Shown: positions 1-9,682 of the stretch, in pieces | Layout of the letters: each line of letters begins with the position of its first letter | Position numbering within the stretch: the first letter of the stretch is position 1 | Assembly (NCBI GenBank): GCA_954871275.1 | Contig: OX940976.1 | Location: 53,298,796 to 53,362,795, forward strand | Direction of reading: 5' to 3' | Source of the DNA: Leptopterna dolabrata | Lineage: Eukaryota; Arthropoda; Insecta; Hemiptera; Miridae | Length of the DNA stretch: 64,000 bases | Notes under the pieces: generated by a model | What the model was told of the DNA's origin: nothing | Databases searched by the model: none | What the model saw: only the letters and a program-made list of their open reading frames with translations | Program-made: the position numbers and the translations under genes

Positions 1-152
1 CTGTGCATTTTTATGAAACTGTAATTCCCGTGCCGGCTCCAGTACTCGATTTATGGCTTCCCTGGTGTGAGGGGGGGGGGGGGGGGGGGAGCACGAGGGT
101 AGGTATTGATCTCAGAAAACAGTGATCCACGCAGAAGGAGCATGTATACAGG
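1..152 (+). mobile_element. HINE-like family C, right part
   Basis: Matches the family C right half found at 756-896 and, inverted, at 4594-4690, 48.4-48.8 kb and 61.7-61.9 kb: a GCCGGCTCC block, the CAGTGATC(T/C)ACGCAGAAG block, then CAGGTAAAT. A run of 19 G at 71-89 sits where other copies have a short G run. The left end lies outside the window. Noncoding. Confidence 0.6.
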
Positions 153-157
153 TAAAT

Positions 158-755
158 ATTTTGGTTTATTATTCTGTGTATACACGTATGTATCCGTCAG
201 CAAAAATTTGTTTGTACTCCCCCTCAAAAATAAATAATATTGATAAAGGGTGCTTAGATTGCAACAATGCAGTGTCCGTCTGTCTTTCGCCCTAGCATCC
301 TATGTGTACCTTAATTTTCGGTCTAAAAAGTTTGTTCTTTCGCACACAGGCTCCGAAACTTTGTAGCCCGATCGGAATATACCCAACAGGGTGTGGTGGG
401 TAAAAAACGGTTGTAAAAATAGGTTTTTTTTGGTATTTTAGTAACATGAGCTTGTGAAGTATTCTCTTCCATGTTTTTTAGCGGGGTGGAGACCGAATAT
501 GAAGTCGATTTCGACCACTGATCTAAGATTTGAAGTTCTAACAAAGTTTCTGACTTTAACATTCATTTTGGTCTGAAATCGTCGCTCCTTCGCACACAGG
601 CTCTTAATAATTAGGCCCGAGTTTTGCTCCGTAGCTAAGCAGCCCGATCGGAATACACCCAGGGGTGTTATGGGTGAAAAACGGGTGTAAAATTAGTTTT
701 GGTTATAATGAACATGAGCTTTTGAAGTATCCTTTTCCATGTTTTATAACACTTT
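158..755 (+). mobile_element. HINE-like family B copies, degenerate
   Basis: Starts with GGTTTATTATTCTGTG and follows the family B order seen at 27031-27785: CGTACGCC-like remnant, TTCTTTCGCACACA, CCCGATCGGAATA, and a block around GAAGTCGATTT. The order restarts at about 569 with a second TTCGCACACAGG and CCCGATCGGAATA, so two partial copies are joined. Heavily mutated and noncoding. Confidence 0.6.
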
Positions 756-1010
756 AATTGCCCGGCTCTAGTACTCTATTTTGGGCTTTCCTTGGGGTAG
801 CTCGAGGGTTGGTATTGACAACAGAAAACAGTGATTTACGCAGAAGGAGCATCTATACAGGCAGGAAATAATAAACCGTTGTGTAATAATTTGCAGCATT
901 TGAATATTCCATTCTTGGATTCTACGTACCTTGAAACGGAAACCATCAGATGTTGAGGTTTATTTCCCCCATGCTCGATTCTAGTGGTTCATTATTGAAA
1001 ACAATAAACT
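756..1010. mobile_element. Family C right end abutting an inverted family A left end
   Basis: 756-896 is a plus-strand C right end, finishing in AACCGTTGTGTAATAATTT and GCAGCATTT. 900-1010 is the reverse complement of a family A left end, finishing in AATAAACT. The same order, with an inner right end followed by the distal piece of an outer minus copy, occurs at 28222/28223 and 58886/58891. This suggests an old nested insertion whose other flank is lost. Confidence 0.55.
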
Positions 1011-1344
1011 AAAAATCGGAGAGCTCTAACACTGGTAACGGGAAGGAAAAACATTTTACGGAAAGACTAGATAAGGTGCTTGAAAGAAGTGTCTCGAGAT
1101 ATAAGACCAGGCATGAGCACAATCATCAAACTCAGAAACACTCGGTAATTTTTTCAAAACAACGGATGTGAAAAAACTTACCTTCTTGTCACCAAAAGCA
1201 GTTCAGCCTCACTGAAACCCATGCCTCGAGCCCACTTGAGGGCTGACTTGGCAACCCCTGAAACGGTATCCAAGGGAACCCAACAACTTCTAAAAACACG
1301 TGCTACGCTTATTTGGCGCCAAAATTGTAATAGTAATTATTAGG
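1011..1344. other. Unassigned spacer
   Basis: No repeat family, RNA gene or convincing reading frame was recognised. The stretch around 1195-1285 is less AT-rich than its surroundings but has no sustained coding signal. Confidence 0.5.
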
Positions 1345-1685
1345 ATTTTTAATACCACCCGAACATTGTACGCCCAGCCGTTCACTCACAGTAGGGCCCT
1401 GAATTATGAACCAAAAAGCTTCGTCAACATGATTGTGAAACACAAGTTAGGTGTACATCTCCAGTGGATAGCTAGTACTTTTTACCTAATTGCTAACAGT
1501 TACACTTTTGTTGATCACGGCTTAACAAATCATCCAAATTAGGTGATAATTCGGGAAATGTTGAGGGTCCTACTTAAGTTCATCGAACATCAGAATTTCA
1601 AAAATGACCGGATATCTATGCAGAAAGATATATTTCTGCATCTGTACTGGAAAATAATATACCGTTGTGTGATAATTTGCAGCGT
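1345..1685 (+). mobile_element. HINE-like copy, internally deleted
   Basis: Holds the family A middle block (ACCACCCGAACATTGTACG, related to the ACCACCCGGAGCATTGTACG of other copies, then AGCTTCGTCAACA). It ends with the C-type right end ACCGTTGTGTGATAATTTG, then CAGCGTTTT, at about 1690. The left end is missing. Confidence 0.5.
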
Positions 1686-1691
1686 TTTGAC

Positions 1692-2904
1692 GCCAGGTCC
1701 TCTTAAATATTATTAGCAACTGGGCACTATAATGCTATACCTCAATGATGGATATGCTTTGGTGAAGTTGAGGAGTACCTACATGGCCGAAAGAGTTGTC
1801 GAGCACCTATGTTTACGCGTTAGAACTTAGTCTAGGATACATTCAAACGTAAATTTCATCTATTGTACGAACGAAATTCTAGAGAATACTCGAGGTAGAT
1901 ACGAAACTACGGCTAGATACGGCTACTTCCATTCATACATCATCATGGGTATACTCTTGATGACACATGAGTCCATTGTCTTCATTCTCTGCTCATTTTG
2001 ATTTGAAGCAGCTCGTTCTATATTGTTCATAAGAGCGCGCCGGCCGTCTGCGTCTGTCCCTTTTAACATCGAATGATGACAATATAGAATGGTAAATGTA
2101 TCATTAGTGGAGAGGGGCACACCTGGCGGAGAGATAATGAATGAATGAACCTTCCTCGCGTGCTGACTGATTGCGAGAAGGGCCCTTTGAATCGCTATCA
2201 ACGGGAAACATCCCGACAAAGCGTCGAAAGCATTCCAACAGCCCTCGCCCGGTCGTGGTGGACCTACACGTGTATGGCCTTGACTTTGAAAATGCTATCT
2301 GCACTTCATTTCAGACGTTTTTGGAGGACTTGTGCGTTGTGACGTATGAAAATGTCAACTGTCCGTTAGGTTGAATTGATGTCAAGCTGAGTGACTTTTC
2401 AATCAAGAGCCCAACGCTCTTATCACAGCTTATGGTGCAATTTTAGATGGACGACGGTAAATTCGGCCTCGTTTTGTTTAAAACTCAAAAAAGCATATTA
2501 TGAATCGATGATTCATAGATCTGCCAATATCTATATGTAATATTTTGACATACAAGTATGTCATTTTGTCACAAGTTTATATTATGCTGCTCTGTACACA
2601 AGTCTCGTCTCTGAAACCTTTGATTACAGAAGGAAGAAAAATCGATATGAGTGCTCTCCAGTAAATATCGCTATTGATGATTATAATTATTATGTGTTTG
2701 ACAAATCCCCGATTATTACTCTTCTATAATATTCAAAATCGACTTCTACTGTGCACAGTCAGTCAGAGATTTACTGCGTTATGACTACACAGCAATGCAT
2801 TTACGTTTCAACAACATTGTTATTTATTTATCTCGTGTATATATATGACGTAAAATAAGTTTACTTCTCCTTAATCACGTATAAGGGTTAATCTTCTTCA
2901 GCAA
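1692..2904. other. Unassigned stretch, no gene seen
   Basis: Short overlapping frames at 1923-2374 on both strands have no recognisable domain and no splice-bounded exon structure. They look like chance frames in a locally GC-richer patch. The rest is AT-rich. Confidence 0.5.
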
Positions 2905-2907
2905 AAA

Positions 2908-3769
2908 CAATTTTTTGAGACCACCCGGAGCATCGTACGTCCAGCCATTCGTGAGCACCAAAAAGCTTCGTCAACAGGATCGTGAATCAAACGGTATAAA
3001 TCCGGCCCGGATATCATAACTACGGAGCACCTGACTATAATCAAGGATGGCTGTATGAAGTCGAGTTGTTTGTTCTGCGATATTATTTCATTTGACAAGC
3101 GATGGACAATTGGATTTTGTTGGTAGAGTACTTCTGAAACTTGAACAAACGTTGAAGTATTATTGATGGGTAAATTATTACACAATGGCAAATTATTACA
3201 CATTAGCAAATTATTACACAGCGGTAAATTATAACGCAACGGTAAATTATTACACAACGGTAAATTATTACACAACGGCTCATCTACCCAGAAGGGGCTG
3301 GATTTTGTTGATAGGTACTTTTGCAACTTGAACAACCGTTGAAGTATTATTGATGGGTAAATTATTACACAATGGCAAATTATTACACAACAGCAAATTA
3401 TTACACAACGGTAAATTATTACCCAACGGCTCATCTACCAAGAAGGGGCTGGATTTTGTTGATAGGTACTTTTGCAACTTGAAAAACCGTTGAAGTATTA
3501 TTGATGGGCAAATTATTACACAACGGTTCATTATTCTATCTCCGTAGAAGGGGAACCTATACAGGTAAATTATTACACAACGGTTTAGGTAGGTACCTTG
3601 TAACGAGTACGGGGTTAGGTACTAACCTACGGAGGGTCCGAGATCTACATAATATGTGTAGAATAGTACATAATGTTATATAGAAGGATTATCTATCCGG
3701 AGACCTGTGATCTGTAATAGGAGGGTATTCTGTACAAAATAATAAACCGTTGTGCAGAGTTTTGCAGCG
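2908..3769 (+). mobile_element. HINE-like A-type copy with three higher-order 18-bp repeat blocks
   Basis: Left-truncated copy with a complete right end (AATAATAAACCGTTGTGCA, then TTTTGCAGCG and T). It contains three blocks that each begin near GGATTTTGTTG (about 3112, 3299 and 3447). Each includes a run of 18-bp units of the type AAATTATTACACAACGGT. The same organisation is seen inverted at 36507-37755. The repeat length is a multiple of three, so long meaningless reading frames stay open here. Confidence 0.75.
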
Positions 3770-4332
3770 TTTTTATATAGCCACTCCGATTAACAAAATG
3801 AGCCCTACTGTTGTACGTATAATTCCTTTCCAGTCGTCGATTCTGAGATTCGAAAAGTGGCAGCTATGTGGTACTGTTGATAAGACTGATGGGCCTCATT
3901 TATGAGCTGTCAGCGAACATTCGATTAGCTGAGTGGTTTGTTCGGATGGTAGTTACTTCAAAAGGAAAATATTGAACCCTTTGAAACTTTGTATAACCGA
4001 TGCGGACTTCACGAGTCATCATCATCACGCCAAACCTTAACATCCGGTTCAACACGAATGCGCTAATTCCACATCAGCATGACTGACAGGTGTAAGTCCT
4101 CTATTTTTAAGGACAATCCAATTTCGACCCCCCCGCCCCACCCCCTGGTCCTAAACTACATCAGACCCAGAGTTTATGTGCCCCGACAACAAGAACAATG
4201 TATACGAGCATAAAACCCCACGGAGGATGTACGGGCTTAGAGATGAGTTAGAGATGACGATGATAAGCGGCATGCAAGATACAACCACAGTTTTGAAACT
4301 TTATTATGTGAAATGTAATGTGGGAGACTCAG
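3770..4332. other. Unassigned spacer
   Basis: No repeat family recognised. A C-rich tract (about 4128-4146) lies near the centre. Confidence 0.4.
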
Positions 4333-4333
4333 A

Positions 4334-4444
4334 TGGGCTAGTCACCTTGTCTGGATTCCTGACTTGGCTGACTTAGAGGCAGTCCTGGAGGATGGTGACC
4401 ATGATGAAGAGCGGAGGAGCAAATTGTTGTCCGCAACAGGAAGT
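4334..4444 (+). CDS. Candidate internal exon of an unrecognised gene
   Basis: A 37-codon open stretch is bounded upstream by a possible acceptor (GACTCAG, ending 4332) and downstream by a strong donor consensus, GTAAGT, at 4445. The peptide has an acidic, probably helical segment (LADLEAVLEDGDHDEERRSK) followed by LLSATGS. This composition is more protein-like than the surrounding frames. No partner exon was found in the window, and the next 150 bp lead into a mobile element. The family is not recognised. It could be chance: the acceptor has a poor polypyrimidine tract. Confidence 0.22.
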
Positions 4445-4593
4445 GTAAGTGAAACATCTCAAGGCTCGACATGGGCTTGAGTGTCGAGGGGTGTGTATAT
4501 CTTTGGTAGGTAAGCTTACCTTTTGTAACGTACAACGTTGTAGATGCTATCACTGGGTGTTGAACGGATTTCTAGTAGAAAAATCTTCGATGA

Positions 4594-5268
4594 AACCCTC
4601 CTTCGTGGATCACTGTTTTATGTGTTCAATATACCTAACCCCCCCCCCCCCCCCCCCCCTCAGGAAAACACCAAATCGAGAAGTGCGGTGTTTTCAAGAA
4701 TTCTAGCTATAATAATTATTTGTTGTTCAGCATCAAGAATTCTAGCTATAATAATTATTTGTTGTTCAGCATGACTGTATTGTTCGGTTTCCAGAAGAAC
4801 CTGTTAACAGAATCCGAAAAACCATCATTTCTTCGGATGAACTAATAACACTGTATCACGGAACAATCAGCTCGATTTCATACAGCGTGATTATAATCAG
4901 ATGTTCCCTAGCAATGAAATCTGGGCTGGATATATCCCGTTTCATTCACACCCATGTTAACGTTGTCAATGCTCCTGGTGGTTTCAAAAATCCACAAGTT
5001 CGAGGTCAATTTAAATACGTTAAAAAAAACCTTCTACTGAACGTTTTTGAGCTACGATTTTTCACCCCTTAGAGATGACTGAGAGTAACGCCGAGCTTCG
5101 CGGACCAACTAAACCCCACATGGGACCTATAAACCGAATTTCAGTGATTTTGGTTTATTAAACTACTACGAAAAATACGAAGTACGGTGGACGGACAGAA
5201 AATGTTTATTGCATTTTCGGATTCTACGTTCCTTGAAACGGAAAGCATCAAATTTTGAGGGGGGGCAC
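4594..5268 (-). mobile_element. HINE-like copy, C-type right half plus A-type left half
   Basis: Read on the minus strand, this is an A-like left part (A-type block CTTCGCGGACCAACTA and the CATCTCTAAGGGG block) joined to a C-type right part. A run of 21 C at 4639-4659 replaces a short C run of other copies. An exact 39-bp tandem duplication lies at 4695-4733 and 4734-4772. The left end is lost at about 5268, inside the TTTTGAGGGG motif. Confidence 0.65.
4695..4772. repeat. Exact 39-bp tandem duplication
   Basis: Two identical 39-bp units begin CAAGAATTCTAGC and end TTCAGCAT. Other C copies have one unit (30120 and 61975), so the second is a local duplication in this copy. Confidence 0.9.
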
Positions 5269-5271
5269 TCC

Positions 5272-5438
5272 AAGCCTGGACACTCTGTAGAAACATACAG
5301 AATAAGTGAACAAAAAATATTACAGCCACTCACTGAACTACCATGCATCATTCATTACCACATAGGCCCCATCCAAACCTCTGTGAAAGTTTCACTGAAT
5401 GGCCAAGTCTATTTTGAAACACCTGGAACGGCTTTTAG
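5272..5438 (+). CDS. Candidate exon, possibly RNase H2 subunit C-like N-terminus
   Basis: An open stretch follows directly on a truncated mobile element and ends at a possible donor (AG, then GTATAT, at 5439). Near its middle the peptide reads ELPCIIHYHIGPIQTS and later YFETPGTAFR. A leucine-proline-cysteine, basic/aromatic strand, glycine-proline pattern followed by a Phe-Arg motif resembles the start of RNase H2 subunit C proteins, which act as a scaffold in the ribonucleotide-excising RNase H2 complex. The match is short, made by eye, and the continuation exon was not found before the gypsy element at 5936. It may be an exon remnant cut by transposon insertion, or chance. Confidence 0.25.
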
Positions 5439-5439
5439 G

Positions 5440-5935
5440 TATATATAATTTCCACATCGCGAGTTCCGCTTCGGGTTTACCAACGTTCCGCAAGGGAGAG
5501 GTTTCCCACGGCCCGTCATGAGGCACCAACCGAACAACCTCTCGTTTAGCGTATTTTGTTAATTCTGGAATTCAGGAGGTGGAAAAAGGGCCCAAACTGA
5601 AATCAACGCTACGAGCCTAAACAAACCGTTTCTGCGCCATGCAAATTAAATGGTTACCCGTCTACATGGCCAGACCTTATTTCACTTGGTAATGCTCCGT
5701 CTCTGTTTCTCTTTCGCAGAGATCTGGGTTTGCACGAGTCCCATAGGTAGTATTATCATATATAATTTTATATCCACTTCAGTTCCAATAATAAACAGCT
5801 CCTGAAAATCTTTTTTATTCATGAAGCGTATTATTTAGAGCACTTGAGTATCAATTCGTGTGGAAAATACAGTAAATGAAAATACAGCAATAATTAATTA
5901 AATAATAATTAATAATTTCTGATGGAAAATGAGCG
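5440..5935. other. Unassigned spacer
   Basis: No repeat family, RNA gene or coding signal recognised. The last 60 bp are very AT-rich. Confidence 0.4.
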
Positions 5936-6109
5936 ACGGGCCAGGTGACCAGGATCTAGGAAACAAGTTGTTGCTTTTAAAACAGTCAGTCTGAAATTGG
6001 TTGTCGAGACAAAAGGATTCCAAAAACAGTATTAGTGCTCTTATGTTCATTGAGTTATTTTGTTCAATAAATCCGTTCGTGCATTCACCTACTCTGGTAA
6101 TTTCTGACA
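5936..6109 (+). repeat. 5' LTR of Ty3/gypsy element
   Basis: A direct repeat of about 173 bp, matching 8172-8344 at roughly nine bases in ten. It begins near ACGGGCCAGGTGACC and ends TTTCTGACA. A polyadenylation-type CAATAAATCCG lies near its end. The exact outer boundary is uncertain because no clear target-site duplication was found. Confidence 0.8.
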
Positions 6110-6110
6110 A

Positions 6111-6128
6111 CTGGTGTCAGAAGTGGGA
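6111..6128 (+). promoter_or_regulatory. Primer-binding site of the gypsy element
   Basis: CTGGTGTCAGAAGTGGGA directly follows the 5' LTR. This is the usual place for a tRNA-primed minus-strand start, and TGGTGTCAGAAGTGGG is a primer-site form common in Ty3/gypsy elements. The specific tRNA was not identified. Confidence 0.65.
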
Positions 6129-6806
6129 TTGGTGTCGCCGATGTCAACTCGGTCGGGAAGGAATTTCGGGCTGCCTGAAGAGACAATGGATCATGACCCA
6201 GTACCTGCAGGTCAAGATACAGGTGGCGAGCACTTGTTAGGGGAGGACCATTCGTCCACAGTGCCCGCACGTCTCTTGCCTCCTTCTCCAGGAGACCACC
6301 TGATGTCGTCGGAGGTGAGGCAGTTCATATTACAACAAAATGACCAAGTGAGGAGGGAACTCCGGGACGATATTGCCGAGTTACTTGGGTCTTTCCTCCT
6401 TAGGCCCCAGACAATGCCCCAGTTGTGCCAGAAGCCTCAGACAGTATTCCTCCAAGAATGCTGGAAAGTAGGAAGCTTAGAACAAAACCGTTTGACACAA
6501 CTGCAAACAAGGGGACCAGGCAACGTTTCCTCTATGGAGGTTTGGTGCACAAACAACGCTCCATTCCCATCACACTTTGCCCCTCTCCTGGAAAGGACAG
6601 CAGAAAGGGTGAATGCGACACAGCTGGGAGAGTTCCAGGATTTGGTGCTCCGCCATGCAGATGTTTTTGCAGCAGATAAACAGGAATTGGGGAGATGCAC
6701 TCTTGGAGAACACACTATTGATGTTGCAGGTCATCGCCCAATCAAGCAGCAACCCCGACGTACCTGCCCAGCCAAGGATAAAATCATTAGGTCAGAAATG
6801 GAATAG
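6114..6806 (+). pseudogene. Ty3/gypsy gag-pol fusion remnant (gag part joined to pre-RT pol)
   Basis: A 230-codon frame. Residues 1-110 are hydrophilic, with STRSGRNFGLPEE near the start and a coiled-coil-like QFILQQNDQVRRELRDDIAE, as in gag-proximal regions. From about residue 145 it becomes the pol segment upstream of reverse transcriptase: HFAPLLERTAERVNATQLGE, then ADVFA and GRCTLGEHTIDVAGHRPIKQ, which other gypsy elements carry before the RT fingers. The capsid, zinc-knuckle and protease domains expected between the two parts are absent, so a large deletion fused them. Not functional. Confidence 0.8.
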
Positions 6807-7237
6807 ATGAAAAGACAAGGGGTGATCCAGGAGTCCAAAAGTCCTTGGGCGAGCCCAGTAGTGGTGATCCCAAAGAAAACGGGACTGGAGGTTCTGCATT
6901 GACTACCGGAGAGTTAGCGTGGTAACCGTAAAGGATGCACACCCCTTACCTCACATCAGAGACACCCTACACACGTTAGAAGGCAGTAGGTGGTTCAGCA
7001 CGCTACCTTCCAACGAGTCATGCACCAATTACTACAAGACCTCATTGCCAAGAATGTGGTGCAGGTGTACCTAGATGATGTACTAGTGCTCACAAGTACT
7101 TTTGAGGAACAGCTTAAAGTCCTAGAGGATGTCCTTAAGAAACTGAAAGAGGCTAACCTCAAGTTAAATGTCAAAAAGTGTGAGTTCCCTCGGGAGACTG
7201 TTACTTACCTAGGACATCTCATCACTCCAGAGGGGAT
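6807..7237 (+). pseudogene. Ty3/gypsy reverse transcriptase remnant
   Basis: Reverse transcriptase pieces lie in more than one frame. GVIQESKSPWASPVVVIPKK (about 6820-6880) and DAHPLPHIRDTL (about 6936-6975) are the fingers. Then comes an open frame from about 6990 with FQRVMHQLLQDL, the catalytic YLDDV motif and LGHLITPEG. Frameshifts lie around 6880-6910. A deletion at about 6999 removes most of the palm between WFS and FQRVM. The frame stops being RT at about 7237, where the sequence jumps to integrase. RNase H is therefore missing. A decayed non-autonomous copy. Confidence 0.85.
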
Positions 7238-8192
7238 ATGGTCAAGTGGCCAGTCCCCCAGACAACAGTACAGAAGTACGTTGTGGGAAGCCCCTTCCAA
7301 CGTGTGGGGATGGATGTGGTGGGACCGCTTCCTGAAACAGAGAGGGGCAGAATTAGCATTGTGACGGTAGTGGACTACTTTACAAAATGGCCGGAAGCAA
7401 TTTCCCTCCCAGATCAAAAAGCTGAGACCGTAGCCCAGGCCCTCTTGGAACATGTTTGTCATTTCACGTTTTGGCATCCCACGAGAAGTCCACTCAGACC
7501 AAGGCAGAAGCTTCCAATCAGACCTGATGAAAGCAGTCCTGAACCTACTAGGGATAAACTAGATTCGGACAACTCCATTGCGGCCCCAAAGTGATGGGCA
7601 CGTGGAACGGTTCCACCGGACGCTGTATGAGTGGCTGGCCAAGATGATTGCAGACCACCAACGAGATTGGGACCAGCAGCTACCTATTGCTCTATTAGCA
7701 TACCGAGCCTCAGAACAAGCATCCACTGTGTATTCTCCAGCATACCTGCTATTTGGTCGGGAGCTCACCCTCCCTCTGGAACTTCTGTTTGGGCGTCCTC
7801 CAGTGAAGGAGGAAGTTCAGGAATATGCGGCCCAGGTCAGGAGGAGGATTGGAGAGGCCCATGGGGAGGCCCAGGAAAAACTCCGATGGAACGCAGAGGA
7901 CATGAAGAGGCGGTATGACCGTACTGCCAGGGGTCGCTCCTACCAACAGGGGGATTTGGTGAGGCTGCACAATCCGAGACGGGTGCAAGGACGAAACCCA
8001 AAGCTGATGTGCCCCTGGGAGGGACCCTATGAAATTCGGAAGCGCCTGAACGACGTGGTGGTCCGCATCCAACAGCGCTGGGGGCGGTCAACGGCCTTCA
8101 AGGTGGTCCACATCGACCGAATCACACTCTACTGCGAAGGTCGAGGGAAGGAGGAGGAGTGCAGGGAAGCAACGGGCCAGGTGACCCCCTAA
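7238..8192 (+). pseudogene. Ty3/gypsy integrase remnant
   Basis: Begins inside the integrase catalytic core: GMDVVGPLP carries the first Asp, and DYFTKWPEA follows. HSDQGRSF (about 7480-7510) carries the second Asp, in a shifted frame. RPQSDGHVERFHRT carries the catalytic Glu. The C-terminal region (204 codons, 7578-8192) includes LLAYRASEQASTVYSPAYLL, the GDLVRL and WEGPYEI motifs, and a final KVVHIDRITLY. The N-terminal zinc-binding domain is deleted. At least one frameshift near 7470 and a stop near 7560 separate the catalytic residues, so the enzyme is dead although the core motifs are legible. Confidence 0.88.
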
Positions 8193-8344
8193 GAAACAAG
8201 TTGTTGCTTTTAAAAAAGTCAGTCTGAAATAGGTTGTCGAGACAAAAGGATTCCAAAAAACAATATTAGTGCTTTTATCTTCATTGAGTTCTTAGTGTTC
8301 AATAAATCCGTTCGCGCATTCACCTACTCTGGTAATTTCTAACA
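8172..8344 (+). repeat. 3' LTR of Ty3/gypsy element
   Basis: Direct copy of the 5' LTR, ending TTTCTAACA. A purine-rich stretch (GGGAAGGAGGAGGAG, about 8145-8159) just upstream is a plausible polypurine tract. The LTR abuts a truncated family A element, so the insertion or a later deletion removed that element's right end. Confidence 0.8.
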
Positions 8345-9437
8345 CTATAATATATTATGTACTATTCTATACATATGATATAGATCGCACACCCTCTGTA
8401 GGTCAGTACCTAACCCCCTACTCGTTACTAGGTACCTACATAAATCACGAGTTTTTTTTTTTTTTTAAATGGGACGGGTACCGAGCCCCTTGTCAATGAG
8501 ACCTGAAAGATCTATTTTGACATCTAAATCACGAGTTAAATGTTGCTAAAATAATTCTGCCGATAACAAATAATAGTAACTAAAATGGCAAAAAGAAACG
8601 CACATAATGAAGTTCTGAAGGAAGATTGTTGATGAGGAGTGAAAAAAGTTGCAAACGTACCTACCAACAAACTCCAGCCCCTTCTACGTAGATGGTATAA
8701 TGAACCGTTGTGTAATAATTTACCGTTGAGTAATGATTTACCATTGTGTAGTAATAATTTACCCATCAATAATACTTCAACGTTTGTTCAAGTTTTACTA
8801 CATATCAACAAACTCCAAAAGAGCCATCATTTTTCGAATGAAATAATATCACAGAACAACCAACTCGACTTCATACTCCGTGATTATAATCAGGTGATCC
8901 CTAGCAATGATTTTATCTCGGGCCAATTCCCGATTGTTAGCGCGTCCTTGGTGACGAAACTTGGGCTAAATGTATACAATTCCATTCACCCTGCTGTCGA
9001 AAATGCCTGTCGGTGCAAACTTCGGGGCCTTACTGTGAATGAACGGCTGGACGTACGATGCTCCGGGTGGTCTTAAAAAACTCGTAAGTTCAAGAACTAT
9101 TTAAAACCGTAAACAGATTAACGTAAAAGAAAAAGGTTTAGGCGGTCTGAAAATGTCAACCCCTATTTTGAACCCCTTAGAGATGACTCACAGTAACGTC
9201 GAGCTTCGAGGACCAACTAGACCCCAAACGGAACCTATACCTAACCCGAATTTCATCAATTTTGTTTCAAGGTATCTAAGAAAAGTGGTCAGTACGGCGT
9301 ACGGTGGACAAACAGAAATATTTTTACTCCATTTTCGGATTCTACATACCTTGAAACGTAAGCCATCAAATTTTGAGGGGGGTTAGAATTTTTTTTCATG
9401 CTCGATTCCAATGGTTCATTATTGAAAATAATAAACC
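8345..9437 (-). mobile_element. HINE-like family A copy, right end truncated
   Basis: Reverse-complement family A copy with a complete left end (AATAATAAACC at 9437), a two-unit CGCCGTA tract and the 18-bp repeat block (8700-8765). Its right end is cut at the gypsy LTR. It is interrupted at 8452-8525 by a small retroposed sequence. Confidence 0.85.
8441..8535 (-). mobile_element. 5'-truncated non-LTR retrotransposon 3' end with target-site duplication
   Basis: The insertion at 8452-8525 matches the 3' UTR of the non-LTR element at 21541-21600 (GGGACGGGTACCGAGCCCCT, then TTTTGACATC) with few differences. A poly(A) tail is seen as 15 T on the plus strand. The target TAAATCACGAG (11 bp) is duplicated at 8441-8451 and 8525-8535. 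Uninterrupted family A copies have a single copy of the target. This is a textbook severely 5'-truncated LINE insertion. Confidence 0.9.
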
Positions 9438-9682
9438 AACATAACATTGCTTCTTGACAGTAATTTTCGCTTCGTATAAGGTAGTATATGGCTACATAAA
9501 TATAATACATAGGACTACGTTAGGTGTCGCTGTGCTCTAACGCAGAGTTGGTTCTACTGCAGTTATTGTTTATTATTATTATTTCATCTCGAGCAATATA
9601 ATTACAATGATGACATCACGTTATTTAATTTCACACTAGCTGTTAGTTCATGTATTCATAAAATAATATAAATATAAAAAAA

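Noticed and set aside
2898..3531. Repetitive proteins rich in CNNLPLCNNLP on either strand (also 36745-37268 and 58062-58392)
   Set aside because: These are translations of the 18-bp tandem repeat. A unit divisible by three keeps all frames open.
7205..8091. Minus-strand frames across the gypsy element
   Set aside because: They are antisense shadows of the integrase and RT coding sequence.
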